From: Candidatus Competibacter phosphatis
Lineage (GTDB): Bacteria > Pseudomonadota > Gammaproteobacteria > Competibacterales > Competibacteraceae
Direction of reading: 5' to 3'
Length of the DNA stretch: 64,000 bases
Assembly (NCBI RefSeq): GCF_012939995.1
Contig: NZ_SPMZ01000012.1
Location: 18,947 to 82,946, forward strand
Shown: positions 44,171 through 53,604 of the stretch, in pieces
How the letters are laid out: every line of letters starts with the position of its first letter
Numbering within the stretch: the stretch's first letter is position 1
The notes under the pieces: generated by a model
Told to the model about the DNA's origin: nothing
What the model saw: the letters and a program-made list of their open reading frames with translations, nothing else
Database searches by the model: none
Translations under genes and position numbers: made by a program

Positions 44171-45682
44171 CTAGCGTGCCAGGGTCCGGTCCAGTGCGCG
44201 ATAGCTGATGGCCTCGGTAAGATGCGGGGTCTTGATGCCGTCGCCGCCGGCCAGATCGGCGATGGTCCGAGCGACTTTCAGAATGCGATGATAAGCGCGC
44301 GGCGACAGGCCCAGTCGCTCCAGCGCCTGTTCCAGCAGGCGATGGTCGGCTTCGCTCAGCGTGCAATGGCGTTCGATCTCGTGAGTGCGCAAAAGGCTGT
44401 TGGGTTTTCCGGCGCGCCGCAGTTGCTGCTCGCGGGCGGCGCAGACCCGCACCCGCACCGCTGCGCTGTTTTCTTCCGGGACATCGCCGCGCAGCGCCCG
44501 ATGCGCCAGTCGCGGTACTTCGATGTGCAGGTCGATGCGGTCCAGCAGTGGACCCGACACCCGCGCCCGGTAGCGGCGCACCTGTTCCTGGCCGCAGGCG
44601 CAGCGTCGCTCGGTGTCGCCCAGGTAGCCGCAGGGACAAGGATTCATGGCCGCCACCAGTTGGAACCGCGCCGGAAAATCGGCTTGGCGGGCGGCGCGGG
44701 AGATGGTGATGTGTCCCGATTCCATCGGTTCGCGCAGCACTTCCAGCACCCGCCGGTCATACTCCGGCAGCTCGTCCAGGAACAGCACGCCGTGGTGGGC
44801 CAGCGAGATCTCGCCTGGTCGCGGCAGACCCCCGCCGCCGACCAGCGCCACCGCCGAGGCGGTATGGTGCGGCGCCCGGAACGGCCTTACCCCCCATTGT
44901 CGCAAGTCCAATCCCTGCGCGCTGATCGAGGCGATGGCAGCGGTTTCCAACGCTTCGGTTTCGCTCAGCGGCGGCAGGATGCCGGGCAGCCGGCTGGCGA
45001 GCATGGTCTTGCCGGTGCCGGGCGGGCCGATCAGCAGCAGGTTGTGACCGCCGGCGGCGGCGATTTCCAGCGCGCGCTTGGCGTGTTGCTGGCCGCGCAC
45101 GTCGCTTAGATCCCGCTCCAGCAGCGGTTCCGGTTCCGGACGGGATGGCGGGTGCGACGGCAGCAGGGCCGCGCCGGTGTTCAGTTGCCGGCAAATCTCC
45201 AGTAGATGGCCCGCGCCCAACACGGTCGCCCCGCTGGCCAGCAATGCCTCGGCGGCATTATCGGCCGGCGCCAGCAGGGTCCGTCCGGCGTCGCGACAGG
45301 CCAGCGCGGCCGGCAGTACGCCGCGAACGCCGCGTAATTCGCCGCCCAGCGCCAGCTCGCCGAGGCATTCGTACTGCCCCAGCCGTTCGCGGCCGATCTG
45401 ACCCGAGGCGGCCAGGATACCCAGCGCGATCGGCAGGTCGAAGCGGCCCCCCTCCTTGGGCAGATCGGCTGGCGCCAGATTGATGGTGATGCGCCGGCTG
45501 GGAAATTCGAAGCGGCTGTTGAGGATGGCGCCACGCACTCGGTCCTTGCTCTCCTTCACCGCCGCTTCCGGCAGACCGACGATGAACAGCCCCGGCAGAC
45601 CGGCGGACAGATGCACTTCCACGCTGACCGGCGGTGCGTCGATACCGACTTGGGCGCGGGTGTGGACGATGGCAAGGGACAT
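44171..45682 (-). CDS. comM: Mg-chelatase-like AAA ATPase ComM/YifB
   Basis: Hexameric helicase involved in branch migration during natural transformation in Vibrio. 503 aa. Seen: N-terminal ChlI-like domain (VEVHLSAGLPGLFIVGLPEAAVKESKDRV), AAA core with Walker A LLIGPPGTGKTMLASRLPG (about 225), sensor HTASAVALVGGG and GVLFLDELPEYDRRVLEVLREP (Walker B), and a zinc-like CPCGYLGDTERRCACG. Transformation genes other than pilBCD are not seen. A possible NtrC-like palindrome lies just upstream of its start. Confidence 0.92.
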   Translation of the reverse strand: MSLAIVHTRAQVGIDAPPVSVEVHLSAGLPGLFIVGLPEAAVKESKDRVRGAILNSRFEFPSRRITINLAPADLPKEGGRFDLPIALGILAASGQIGRERLGQYECLGELALGGELRGVRGVLPAALACRDAGRTLLAPADNAAEALLASGATVLGAGHLLEICRQLNTGAALLPSHPPSRPEPEPLLERDLSDVRGQQHAKRALEIAAAGGHNLLLIGPPGTGKTMLASRLPGILPPLSETEALETAAIASISAQGLDLRQWGVRPFRAPHHTASAVALVGGGGLPRPGEISLAHHGVLFLDELPEYDRRVLEVLREPMESGHITISRAARQADFPARFQLVAAMNPCPCGYLGDTERRCACGQEQVRRYRARVSGPLLDRIDLHIEVPRLAHRALRGDVPEENSAAVRVRVCAAREQQLRRAGKPNSLLRTHEIERHCTLSEADHRLLEQALERLGLSPRAYHRILKVARTIADLAGGDGIKTPHLTEAISYRALDRTLAR

Positions 45683-45756
45683 GGGAATCCTGCGAGCTGC
45701 TACGGATTACCGTCAAGCGGATTGTTGGATGGCGGCGCCGGTTGGCAAGGCGGTTT

Positions 45757-45773
45757 TGCACTATTTTGGGGCA
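45757..45773. promoter_or_regulatory. NtrC-like palindrome between comM and ubiK
   Basis: TGCACT-ATTTT-GGGGCA matches the NtrC box TGCACY-N5-RGTGCA with one mismatch. It is 75 bp before the comM start and about 590 bp upstream of the sigma-54 promoter of glnK, so it could be a remote enhancer site or act on comM. Confidence 0.4.
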
Positions 45774-45849
45774 ATAAAGGATTGCGATAGCGATCGGTGG
45801 TGGGGCGGACATGCCATCCAGTCATAACGGAAGAGACGATCGCTGGCGG

Positions 45850-46152
45850 TTAACCATCGCCTTCTTCGGATTCCGCGGGTTTTTCTGCGGTTTTGCGCCG
45901 TTTGCCGCCGGGTGCCTTGCCTTCCAGTTCGGCCACTTGCTTTTCCAGCGTCTCCAGTTTGGCGCGGGTACGGGCCAGCACGGCCTGCTGCACGTCGAAT
46001 TCCTCTCGCGTCACCAGGTCCAGCTTGGCGAAGGCCGCTTGCAGCGCCGCATGGAAGTTCTTTTCCATCTCCGTTTGAAACTGGCGAAAGCTGGGTGGCA
46101 GCGCTTCGGTAAAACGTTTGGCCAGATCATCAAAAGTTTTGGGGTCGATCAC
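45850..46152 (-). CDS. ubiK: ubiquinone biosynthesis accessory factor UbiK (BMFP)
   Basis: Accessory factor of aerobic ubiquinone synthesis that binds UbiJ. I start at GTG 46152 (VIDPKTFDDLAKRFTEALP), which matches the E. coli MIDPKK start and has GGAG 7 bases upstream; an ATG at 46182 would add 10 residues. About 100 aa. Seen: LDLVTREEFDVQQAVLARTRAKLETLEKQVAELE, a diagnostic coiled coil, then a basic tail GGKRRKTAEKPAES. It lies downstream of the divergent glnK region. Confidence 0.9.
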   Translation of the reverse strand: MIDPKTFDDLAKRFTEALPPSFRQFQTEMEKNFHAALQAAFAKLDLVTREEFDVQQAVLARTRAKLETLEKQVAELEGKAPGGKRRKTAEKPAESEEGDG

Positions 46153-46225
46153 GTCATTTCTCCACATGAAAATTGCCGTCACTTTAGTTTAACGGGATTT
46201 TGCGGTTTGTGCGTGCCGACTGTTA

Positions 46226-46242
46226 CGCACGAAAATGGTGCA
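46226..46242 (+). promoter_or_regulatory. candidate NtrC-binding site upstream of glnK
   Basis: CGCACG-AAAAT-GGTGCA: the right half matches the NtrC half site fully, the left 4/6. It is about 110 bp upstream of the -24 element of the promoter at 46337, a distance typical of NtrC enhancer sites. Confidence 0.5.
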
Positions 46243-46336
46243 AAGTTGGGGGTATGTGCCCAGCTACGGATTAATTACCGGGAAAAAATCCCATGAATTA
46301 AGAGTAATTTATTGTTTTTAATAAATATTATATTGA

Positions 46337-46352
46337 TGGCACACGATATGCT
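46337..46352 (+). promoter_or_regulatory. sigma-54 promoter of glnK-amtB
   Basis: TGGCACACGATATGCT matches the RpoN -24/-12 consensus TGGCACG-N4-TTGCW with correct GG-to-GC spacing and one main mismatch before the TGC. It lies 116 bp before the glnK ATG at 46468. NtrC-driven expression under nitrogen limitation is the expectation for glnK-amtB. The rest of 46153-46467 is AT-rich around 46290-46340. Confidence 0.7.
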
Positions 46353-46464
46353 TTTTTGCTGGCAACTAGCCGCCCCGTCAATGCATGACGGACGGAAGCT
46401 GTCTAGATGCGGAAATAACAAGCCGCGCCCCGTCGGGGGTGTTCCAAGCCATGGGAGATTTTGA

Positions 46465-46806
<342 letters not shown>

Positions 46807-46931
46807 AGACCGTACTCACCTCTCGATCGTATTCCGAATCTTGCGGCGTGGCGGCCGACTGGCCGGTTCCCACCCAACCTGAATTCCAGGCATGACCCTT
46901 TTAGAGTTTTAACCCTAGGAGAACCTTACTA

Positions 46932-48281
46932 ATGACGAGAATGATACAAGCGGCGAAAAACGGCGGTCTGTTGCTGCTGCTGACGGCGGTGCTGGCACCG
47001 GCGCTGGCGGTGGCCCAGGAAGCGGCGGCCCCACCGACCTTGAGCGCGGGCGACACGGCCTGGATGCTGACCTCCACCGCCTTGGTGCTGTTCATGACCA
47101 TTCCGGGGCTGTCGCTGTTCTACGCCGGCATGGTGCGCGCCAAGAACGTGCTGTCGGTGATGATGCAGTGCTTCGCCATTACCGCGCTGATCACCGTGCT
47201 GTGGGCGCTGTATGGCTACAGCTTGGCGTTCGATGCCACCGGCATGACCAAGGAAGCCATCAATCTGTACACTTTCATCGGTGGTCTCGGCAAGGCGTTC
47301 TTGGGTGGAGTCGGCCGGGATAGCCTGACCGCAACCATACCGGAAAGCGTGTTTGTCACCTTTCAGATGACTTTTGCGATCATTACCCCGGCGCTGATCG
47401 TTGGCGCCTTCGCCGAACGGATGAAATTTTCCGCGTTGCTGGTGTTCATGGCCGTCTGGTTCACCGTCGTCTATGCCCCGGTGGCCCACATGGTGTGGGG
47501 CGGCAACGGCGCATTGATGTGGGATTGGGGCGTGCTGGATTTCGCCGGCGGCACGGTGGTGCATATCAACGCTGGTATCGCCGGTTTCGTGGCCTGTCTG
47601 GTGCTTGGTAAACGCAAAGGCTATCCGCATACGGCGATGCCGCCGCATAATCTGAATTTCACCATCATGGGCGCCGGGATGCTGTGGGTTGGCTGGTTCG
47701 GTTTCAACGCCGGCAGCGCGGTGGCGGCCAATGAGTCGGCGGGCATGGCCATGCTGGCCACCCAGATCGCGACCGCCATGGCGGCGCTGACCTGGATGTT
47801 CGCCGAATGGCTGTCCCACGGCAAACCCAGCGTGCTGGGCATCGCTTCCGGCGCGGTGGCGGGCTTGGTGGCGATCACGCCGGCTTCCGGTACCGCCGGT
47901 CCGATGGGGGCGCTGCTGATCGGTTTTGCTTCCGGTCTGATCTGCTTCCTGACCTCCACCAAACTGAAGAGGGCGCTGGGTTACGACGACTCGCTGGACG
48001 TGTTCGGCGTGCACGCGGTGGGTGGTATCCTTGGCGCGATCCTGACCGGTTTGTGCGCCGACGCCAGCATGGGTGGCGCGGGTTTGGCCGAAGGCATGAC
48101 CATCGGCGGTCAGTTGTGGGTGCAGACCAAGGGTGTGCTGTTCACCATCGTTTATTCCAGCGTTCTGAGCTTCGTGATCCTGAAAATCATCGATGTCGTG
48201 ATCGGCTTGCGGGTCACGGAGGAGCAGGAAACCGAAGGTCTGGATATCGCGCTGCACGACGAGCGCGGTTATAACCTGTAA
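46932..48281 (+). CDS. amtB: ammonium transporter AmtB
   Basis: Trimeric ammonium channel. 449 aa. Seen: N-terminal signal peptide (about 1-29, ending VAVAQEA), then eleven membrane helices: MTIPGLSLFYAGMVRAKNVLSVMMQ, AERMKFSALLVF, the twin-His elements in VAHMVWGGNGALMWDWGVLDFAGGTVVHINAG and FGVHAVGGILGAILTGLCAD. Ends with a cytoplasmic tail rich in charge (DIALHDERGYNL). Flanked by two PII genes, so both may regulate it. Confidence 0.97.
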   Translation: MTRMIQAAKNGGLLLLLTAVLAPALAVAQEAAAPPTLSAGDTAWMLTSTALVLFMTIPGLSLFYAGMVRAKNVLSVMMQCFAITALITVLWALYGYSLAFDATGMTKEAINLYTFIGGLGKAFLGGVGRDSLTATIPESVFVTFQMTFAIITPALIVGAFAERMKFSALLVFMAVWFTVVYAPVAHMVWGGNGALMWDWGVLDFAGGTVVHINAGIAGFVACLVLGKRKGYPHTAMPPHNLNFTIMGAGMLWVGWFGFNAGSAVAANESAGMAMLATQIATAMAALTWMFAEWLSHGKPSVLGIASGAVAGLVAITPASGTAGPMGALLIGFASGLICFLTSTKLKRALGYDDSLDVFGVHAVGGILGAILTGLCADASMGGAGLAEGMTIGGQLWVQTKGVLFTIVYSSVLSFVILKIIDVVIGLRVTEEQETEGLDIALHDERGYNL

Positions 48282-48291
48282 TGTTGGGCGG

Positions 48292-48323
48292 CGGACACCG
48301 GCACGGCGGGACTCCGGTGTCCG
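48292..48323 (+). terminator. hairpin between amtB and the second PII gene
   Basis: A perfect 10-bp stem, CGGACACCGG (48292-48301) and CCGGTGTCCG (48314-48323), with a 12-nt loop and no T run. It may attenuate transcription or protect the 3' end of the glnK-amtB message. Confidence 0.5.
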
Positions 48324-48399
48324 TCCGACATCGCGCGCAACCATGGATTTCGGTTATATTCCCGCGCAAGCATTGTGTTTTGGGTCAGGCGAACGCTAG

Positions 48400-48747
<348 letters not shown>

Positions 48748-48770
48748 CCGCCCGTGCGGTGCATCAGACA

Positions 48771-48796
48771 GGGCGGAGCCAGCGGCTTCGCCCTTT
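48771..48796. terminator. terminator between convergent glnB and speE
   Basis: GGGCGGAGCC and GGCTTCGCCC form a 10-bp stem (one G-U) with a 3-nt loop AGC at 48771-48793, followed by TTT. It lies between the convergent stops of the PII gene (48747) and speE (48816). Confidence 0.6.
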
Positions 48797-48815
48797 GCGT
48801 TTCAGGGCGGTGGAT

Positions 48816-49709
48816 TCAGGTCGATCCGGCCAGTGCCCGCCGCATGAACTCCGGCGTGGCCAGTGCGGCGCGGTGGATTTCGGCGTTGTAATACTCGGTG
48901 GCGAACGGCTTGGCGGCGGCATCCGCTTCGCGAAAATCGCTCACCCGGCCGGTCTTGCGGGCCAGGGTGGCGGTCCACCAGCCGGATGGGTAAACGCACT
49001 GCGGGAAATGCAGGGTGTGGGTGTCGGCGAAACCGGCGGCGCGCAGCGCCCGGTGTAGCGGCAGCAGGATGCCGTCGAGATGAAACAGCGGCGACTCGCT
49101 CTGCTGGACCAATAAGCCGTCGGCGCCCAGGGCGCGGTGGCAGTCGCGCAGGAACGGTTCGGCGAACAGACCTTCGGCCGGTCCGACCGGATCGGTGCTA
49201 TCCACGATAATCACGTCGTAACTGCCCATCTCCGCGTTTTTGACCCAGGCGATGCCATCCTCGAAGCGCAGTTGCGCCCGCGGATCGTGATTGGAGGCGC
49301 ACAGTTCGGGAAAGTAGCGCTCGGCTGCGCGAGTCACCTCCGCGTCGATATCCACCTGGATCACGGTCTCGACGTCTGGATGCTTGAGTACTTCCCGCAG
49401 GGTGCCGCAGTCGCCGCCGCCGACGATCAGCACCCGTTTCGGCCTGGGGTGAGTGAACAGCGCCGGATGGGCCATCATCTCGTGGTACAGAAAATTGTCA
49501 CGGCTGCTCAGCATAATATAGCCGTCGATCGCCATCAGATGGCCGAAGGCCTCGGTGGCGTGGACCGCGATGCGCTGGTAGGGGCTTTGCGCTTCGTGGA
49601 GCGTGCCCTTGAGCTTGAGGGAGAAGGCGGAACCCGTCGCCGGGTGGATCTCGGAAAACCAGGACTGATCCAGCGTCACGTCGAACCCTTTCTTGTGGAG
49701 GAGAGGCAT
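48816..49709 (-). CDS. speE: spermidine synthase
   Basis: Transfers aminopropyl from decarboxylated SAM to putrescine. Start ATG 49709 (MPLLHKKGFDVTLDQSWFSE), 297 aa; an upstream start at 49730 adds seven unlikely residues. Seen: SSRDNFLYHEMMAHPALFTHP, RVLIVGGGDCGTLREVLKHP (SAM motif), VDIDAEV, and the catalytic Asp in IVDSTDPVGPAEGLF. It is head to head with speA and the two starts touch. Confidence 0.96.
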   Translation of the reverse strand: MPLLHKKGFDVTLDQSWFSEIHPATGSAFSLKLKGTLHEAQSPYQRIAVHATEAFGHLMAIDGYIMLSSRDNFLYHEMMAHPALFTHPRPKRVLIVGGGDCGTLREVLKHPDVETVIQVDIDAEVTRAAERYFPELCASNHDPRAQLRFEDGIAWVKNAEMGSYDVIIVDSTDPVGPAEGLFAEPFLRDCHRALGADGLLVQQSESPLFHLDGILLPLHRALRAAGFADTHTLHFPQCVYPSGWWTATLARKTGRVSDFREADAAAKPFATEYYNAEIHRAALATPEFMRRALAGST

Positions 49710-49717
49710 TGAACGAC

Positions 49718-51640
49718 ATGCGGCATTCACCGCCGGCCTGGACCGTGGCTCAGGCGCGCGAAGTATACAATACCGCCCGCTGGGGCGGTGGCTACTTCGA
49801 GATCGACGACGCCGGCAAGGTGCGAGTGCGTTCGCCGCGTCATCCCGATCATCCCGGAGTCGATCTGGCCGCCTTGGCCGAGGATTTGCGGGTCCGGGGT
49901 TACGGGCCGCCGGTACTGGCGCGGTTCAGTCATATCCTGCACGATCGGGTCGACACTCTGTGCGGGGCCTTCGCCGCCGCCATCGCCGAGTTGGATTATC
50001 GTGGTGGCTATACCGCCGTCTATCCGATCAAGGTCAACCAGCAACGACGGGTGGCGGGCGAAATCGTCCGCCACGGCGGTTGCCGGGTCGGATTGGAAGC
50101 GGGCAGCAAGCCGGAACTGATGGCGGTGCTGGGCTTGTCCGCGCCTGGCGGCGTGGTGGTTTGCAACGGCTACAAGGACCGCGAATACATCCGCCTGGCC
50201 CTGATCGGCCAACTGATGGGCCTCAAGGTCTTTATCGTGGTCGAGAAGCTGTCCGAGCTGGATGCGATCATCGAGGAATCGGCCCGGTTGAACGTGCGAC
50301 CGCAATTGGGGATGCGGGTGCGGTTGGCCTCGATCGGGGCCGGCAAATGGCAGAACACCGGCGGCGAAAAATCCAAGTTCGGTCTGTCGGCCAGCCAGGT
50401 GCTGGCGGCGATACGGCGGTTGCGGGAACAGGGGATGCTGGATGCGCTGACGCTGCTGCATGCGCATCTGGGTTCGCAAATCGCCAATATCCACGACATT
50501 CAGCGTGGCCTGCGGGAGGTGGGACGCTATTACGCCGACCTGTGGCGGCTGGGGGCTTGCCTGCGGTGGGTGGATGTCGGCGGCGGCTTGGGCGTGGATT
50601 ACGAGGGCGCCGGTTCCCGCGGCGACTGTTCGATGAACTACAGCGTGCGGGAGTACGCCAATACGGTGGTTCATACTCTGTGGGAGGTCTGCGCCGAACA
50701 GAACCTGCCGCAGCCGCACCTGTTCAGCGAATCGGGGCGGGCGCTGAGCGCCCATCATGCCGTACTGATTGCCGAGGCGATCGATCGCGAACCCGCGCCC
50801 GGCGAGGCGTCGCCCCCGGCGCCCGGCGCTGGCGATCCGTTGATCCTGCACAATCTCTGGAAAGGGTACCAAAGCCTCGCGCGCGGGTCGGTGGTGGAGG
50901 CGTACCACGCCGCCGTGCATTGGCTGACCGAGGCGCGGGGTTTATACCTGCACGGCGTGTTGCGGCTGGAACAGCGTGCCCGCGCCGAGCAGCTCTATTT
51001 CGCGATCTGTCGCAAGCTGAGGCCGCTGCTCAATCCCAGTGTCCGCGCTCATCGCGATTTGTTGGACGAACTGAACGACAAACTGGCCGAGAAGTTGTTC
51101 CTGAATTTTTCGCTGTTTCAGTCGATGCCGGATGTGTGGGCACTGGATCAGATTTTTCCGATCCTGCCGCTGCAAGGGCTGGATCGGCCACCGAGCAGCC
51201 GAGCGATGCTACAGGATCTGACCTGTGATTCCGACGGTTGCATCGAGCGCTATGTGGATGGCGAAGGGCTGGAGAGTACTTTGCCTTTGCCGCCGTACCG
51301 GACGGGCGAACCGTACCGGCTGGGAATTTTCCTGCTGGGGGCCTATCAGGAGATTCTCGGCGACATGCACAACCTGTTCGGTGATACCGCTGCGGTCAAC
51401 GTGGAGCTGAGCGCGGACGGCGGTTACCGGCTGGTCGAACCCACGCGGGGCGATACCGTGGCGGATGTGCTGCGCTACGTGCGCTACGAGCCGACGGCGT
51501 TGTTGGCCGCTTGCGGGGAAAAAATCGCGGTCGCCGATCTCGATCCGGAACGACGCGCCGCCTGTCTGGCGGAGTTGGAAGCCGCCTTGGCGAACGATAC
51601 GTATCTGGAACCCTGGCGGGATGATGCTAGCCTCGGCTAA
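49718..51640 (+). CDS. speA: biosynthetic arginine decarboxylase
   Basis: PLP enzyme converting arginine to agmatine on the way to putrescine. I choose ATG 49718 (MRHSPPAWTVAQAREVYN); a TTG at 49709, better placed after AGGAG (49699-49703), is also possible and would overlap speE by one base. 640 aa from the ATG. Seen: PLP Lys in VYPIKVNQQRRVAGE (about 108), LEAGSKPELMAVL, GEKSKFGLSASQVLAAI, HLGSQIANIHDIQRG, CDSDGCIERY, and GDTVADVLRYV near the end. The stop overlaps the convergent HDOD gene by 4 bp. Its promoter must lie in the speE coding region. Confidence 0.96.
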   Translation: MRHSPPAWTVAQAREVYNTARWGGGYFEIDDAGKVRVRSPRHPDHPGVDLAALAEDLRVRGYGPPVLARFSHILHDRVDTLCGAFAAAIAELDYRGGYTAVYPIKVNQQRRVAGEIVRHGGCRVGLEAGSKPELMAVLGLSAPGGVVVCNGYKDREYIRLALIGQLMGLKVFIVVEKLSELDAIIEESARLNVRPQLGMRVRLASIGAGKWQNTGGEKSKFGLSASQVLAAIRRLREQGMLDALTLLHAHLGSQIANIHDIQRGLREVGRYYADLWRLGACLRWVDVGGGLGVDYEGAGSRGDCSMNYSVREYANTVVHTLWEVCAEQNLPQPHLFSESGRALSAHHAVLIAEAIDREPAPGEASPPAPGAGDPLILHNLWKGYQSLARGSVVEAYHAAVHWLTEARGLYLHGVLRLEQRARAEQLYFAICRKLRPLLNPSVRAHRDLLDELNDKLAEKLFLNFSLFQSMPDVWALDQIFPILPLQGLDRPPSSRAMLQDLTCDSDGCIERYVDGEGLESTLPLPPYRTGEPYRLGIFLLGAYQEILGDMHNLFGDTAAVNVELSADGGYRLVEPTRGDTVADVLRYVRYEPTALLAACGEKIAVADLDPERRAACLAELEAALANDTYLEPWRDDASLG

Positions 51641-53061
51641 CCCTCGGAGGGTAGTTGCAGCGCTTCCGACAAGGTGTCGAGTGCTTGCATGCTAGCTTGC
51701 ACCTGCGTCAGCGCCGCCATGGCCTGGTCGTGACCGATGCCAAGCGTGAACATGGCCAGGGCTGGCAGGCGACTACTTTCTTCATCTCCGATCCCGATGT
51801 AGTGCAGCAAGCGGTTGGCGATCAGCACCAAATTGGAATAAGCCGCATGAGGTTGGGTGCAGTCCTCGTGGTGATGCCAGCGCACGGCGGCGATCACTTC
51901 CTCGGGCATGGACCACGAATGCATCAGCCAAGCACCGATATGCCAGTGCTCGGTGCCCAGGACATAGCGCTCGATCGCGCTGACCGGTACATGCCGGTTG
52001 ACCGCCAGAAACCGGTTGAACAGAAAAAAGCGGGCGGGGAATACGTGGCCCAGCACTAGGTAACCGAAATCATGTAGCAGCCCGCACAGGTAGGCGAGCT
52101 CCGGCTTGACATCCACCGACTCGGGCAACAGCTTGGCCAGCTCACTGACCAGGGATGCGCAGTAGATACTGTGCCGCCAGAAGGCTTTCAAGCCGACCGG
52201 GCCATCGGCCGGGATGCGAAAAGTTTGGCTCATGCTGGAGCCGAGCAACAGGTTGAGCGTGTTATCGACGCCCAGCACCTGTTCGATCGCGGTTTGCAAC
52301 GAATCCACGGCGACCGGATGGCCGTGCAATGGTGAGCGTGCCCAATACACCACCTGGGCGGCCAGACTGGGGTCCTGCTCGACGATGCGGAGGATATCCT
52401 GGGCGTTGGTGGTTAGATGGGCGCGCAACATCAGGATCTGTTGCACGGTTTGCGGCATGACCGGCAGTTCGGTGATGGCCTCGATCCCTTCCCGCAATCC
52501 CGCCGGGGTATAACGATTGGTAAGGCTGGTCAGGTTTTGCGGCGTGATGGCCTGCTGGCTGAGCAGGGAATCGAGATCGTCGACGGGAACCGCGAAGTGT
52601 TCCCAGCGCGCCCGGCCGAGCAAACTCCGGAAATCGACGTTGCGCATGCCGATCAGGGTGTCGCCACTGCCGCCGTCGAAGTAGATTTCATCTTCGTCCG
52701 CCAGGATCAAACCATCGTCGGCCAGCGCGGGGATACCGAAAGCCTCATGCAGGGGTGGGTAGGAACCTGCCTTACAGCCGCGGTTTTGGAAAAAACGGAT
52801 GGTTTCCGCGCCGTATAGGGGTGCCAAGTCGCGCCGCAGCGCCTGGCACAGCATGGAAAAATCTAGGATGTGGCTACCCGGCAGAATAGCCATGACCAAG
52901 CCGGAGCTGTCTTTCAACAGGACGATCCGCACCATCCGGCGGAGCGGGAGATCAAGCCGCGTCGCGACCTGACCGAGCGTTTCACCGCTTGGGCACGCCA
53001 TCGTCCGATAGGGCAGCTGCCGCTGATCCAGGTAGCTCCGAACGGTATCGGGCAGGTTCAT
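51637..53061 (-). CDS. YbaK-type aminoacyl-tRNA deacylase domain fused to HDOD domain
   Basis: 474 aa. N-terminal about 1-160 is YbaK/ProX-like (SYLDQRQLPYRTM, VRIVLLKDSSGLVMAILPG, VDFRSLLGRAR), as in deacylases of misacylated tRNA. C-terminal about 190-450 is an HDOD domain (ITELPVMPQTVQQILMLRAH, LRIVEQDPSLAAQVVYWARS, LCGLLHDFGYLVLGH, VIAAVRWHHHED), which in other proteins links to stress or cyclic-di-GMP signalling. The HD residues are present in LHDFG but the full metal set is uncertain. Situated beside argS and the FtsN-like gene, so a translation-stress link is possible. Confidence 0.85.
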   Translation of the reverse strand: MNLPDTVRSYLDQRQLPYRTMACPSGETLGQVATRLDLPLRRMVRIVLLKDSSGLVMAILPGSHILDFSMLCQALRRDLAPLYGAETIRFFQNRGCKAGSYPPLHEAFGIPALADDGLILADEDEIYFDGGSGDTLIGMRNVDFRSLLGRARWEHFAVPVDDLDSLLSQQAITPQNLTSLTNRYTPAGLREGIEAITELPVMPQTVQQILMLRAHLTTNAQDILRIVEQDPSLAAQVVYWARSPLHGHPVAVDSLQTAIEQVLGVDNTLNLLLGSSMSQTFRIPADGPVGLKAFWRHSIYCASLVSELAKLLPESVDVKPELAYLCGLLHDFGYLVLGHVFPARFFLFNRFLAVNRHVPVSAIERYVLGTEHWHIGAWLMHSWSMPEEVIAAVRWHHHEDCTQPHAAYSNLVLIANRLLHYIGIGDEESSRLPALAMFTLGIGHDQAMAALTQVQASMQALDTLSEALQLPSEG

Positions 53062-53163
53062 GGTGGTGGCTCTGGAAGAAGTATGGCGATAACCGTTGTG
53101 CCGGTCAGAAAGATAGCTCGAATAGGGAGAATGGTTGCTTCAGCCCAAAACGCGGGATGAGGG

Positions 53164-53604
53164 TCATGAGTGATCGGCCATGCCTTGGCCGGCGGCGGCC
53201 TGGATCATGGTCGGCGGTTTGCGCAACGGCGCGACGGTCGGCTTCGGGCGAGCGGACGGTGGGTGCGAGACACCACGCGGACCGGGAGGGTCCTGTTGAA
53301 AGTTGATCTGCCGCTTAGGTAATTCAGTGTAAAAATCGTATTTAGGTTTGAGCGGCGCGGGCACGATTTCGGGCGCGGCGGGCGGCGGTTGGGGTACAGC
53401 GGGGCTGCTGGCCGATGGCGCGGGTGGACTGGGCGCAACGGCCGAGACTGCTGGATGCGGGCTCCGGTCGCCCTTGATGTAGGTCAGCAAGCCACCAAAC
53501 AGGCCAATTAGCACCAGCGTTACCACCAGCAGACCATGACGGCGCGCCGACTGCCGGCGGCGTTGCCAGGTCGAGGCAGGCTTGTAGTCGCGTCGGATGC
53601 TCAC
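53164..53604 (-). CDS. short FtsN-like membrane protein without a SPOR domain
   Basis: 146 aa. Seen: basic cytoplasmic tail (1-22), one membrane helix (about 24-43, [20 protein letters not shown]), a Pro/Ala-rich linker, and [17 protein letters not shown], the motif seen just after the linker in FtsN/SPOR proteins. The C-terminal SPOR domain, expected to be about 70 residues, is not present; only 102 bp remain before the next gene. ATG 53604 overlaps the argS stop (ATGA). Position after argS is the usual ftsN slot in many Gammaproteobacteria, so I infer FtsN-like function. Confidence 0.65.
   Translation of the reverse strand: MSIRRDYKPASTWQRRRQSARRHGLLVVTLVLIGLFGGLLTYIKGDRSPHPAVSAVAPSPPAPSASSPAVPQPPPAAPEIVPAPLKPKYDFYTELPKRQINFQQDPPGPRGVSHPPSARPKPTVAPLRKPPTMIQAAAGQGMADHS

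Noticed and set aside
44181..44639. Extended start of the unknown secreted protein (from 44639)
   Set aside because: This region is antisense or out-of-frame comM; ATG 44123 has a good ribosome-binding site and signal peptide.
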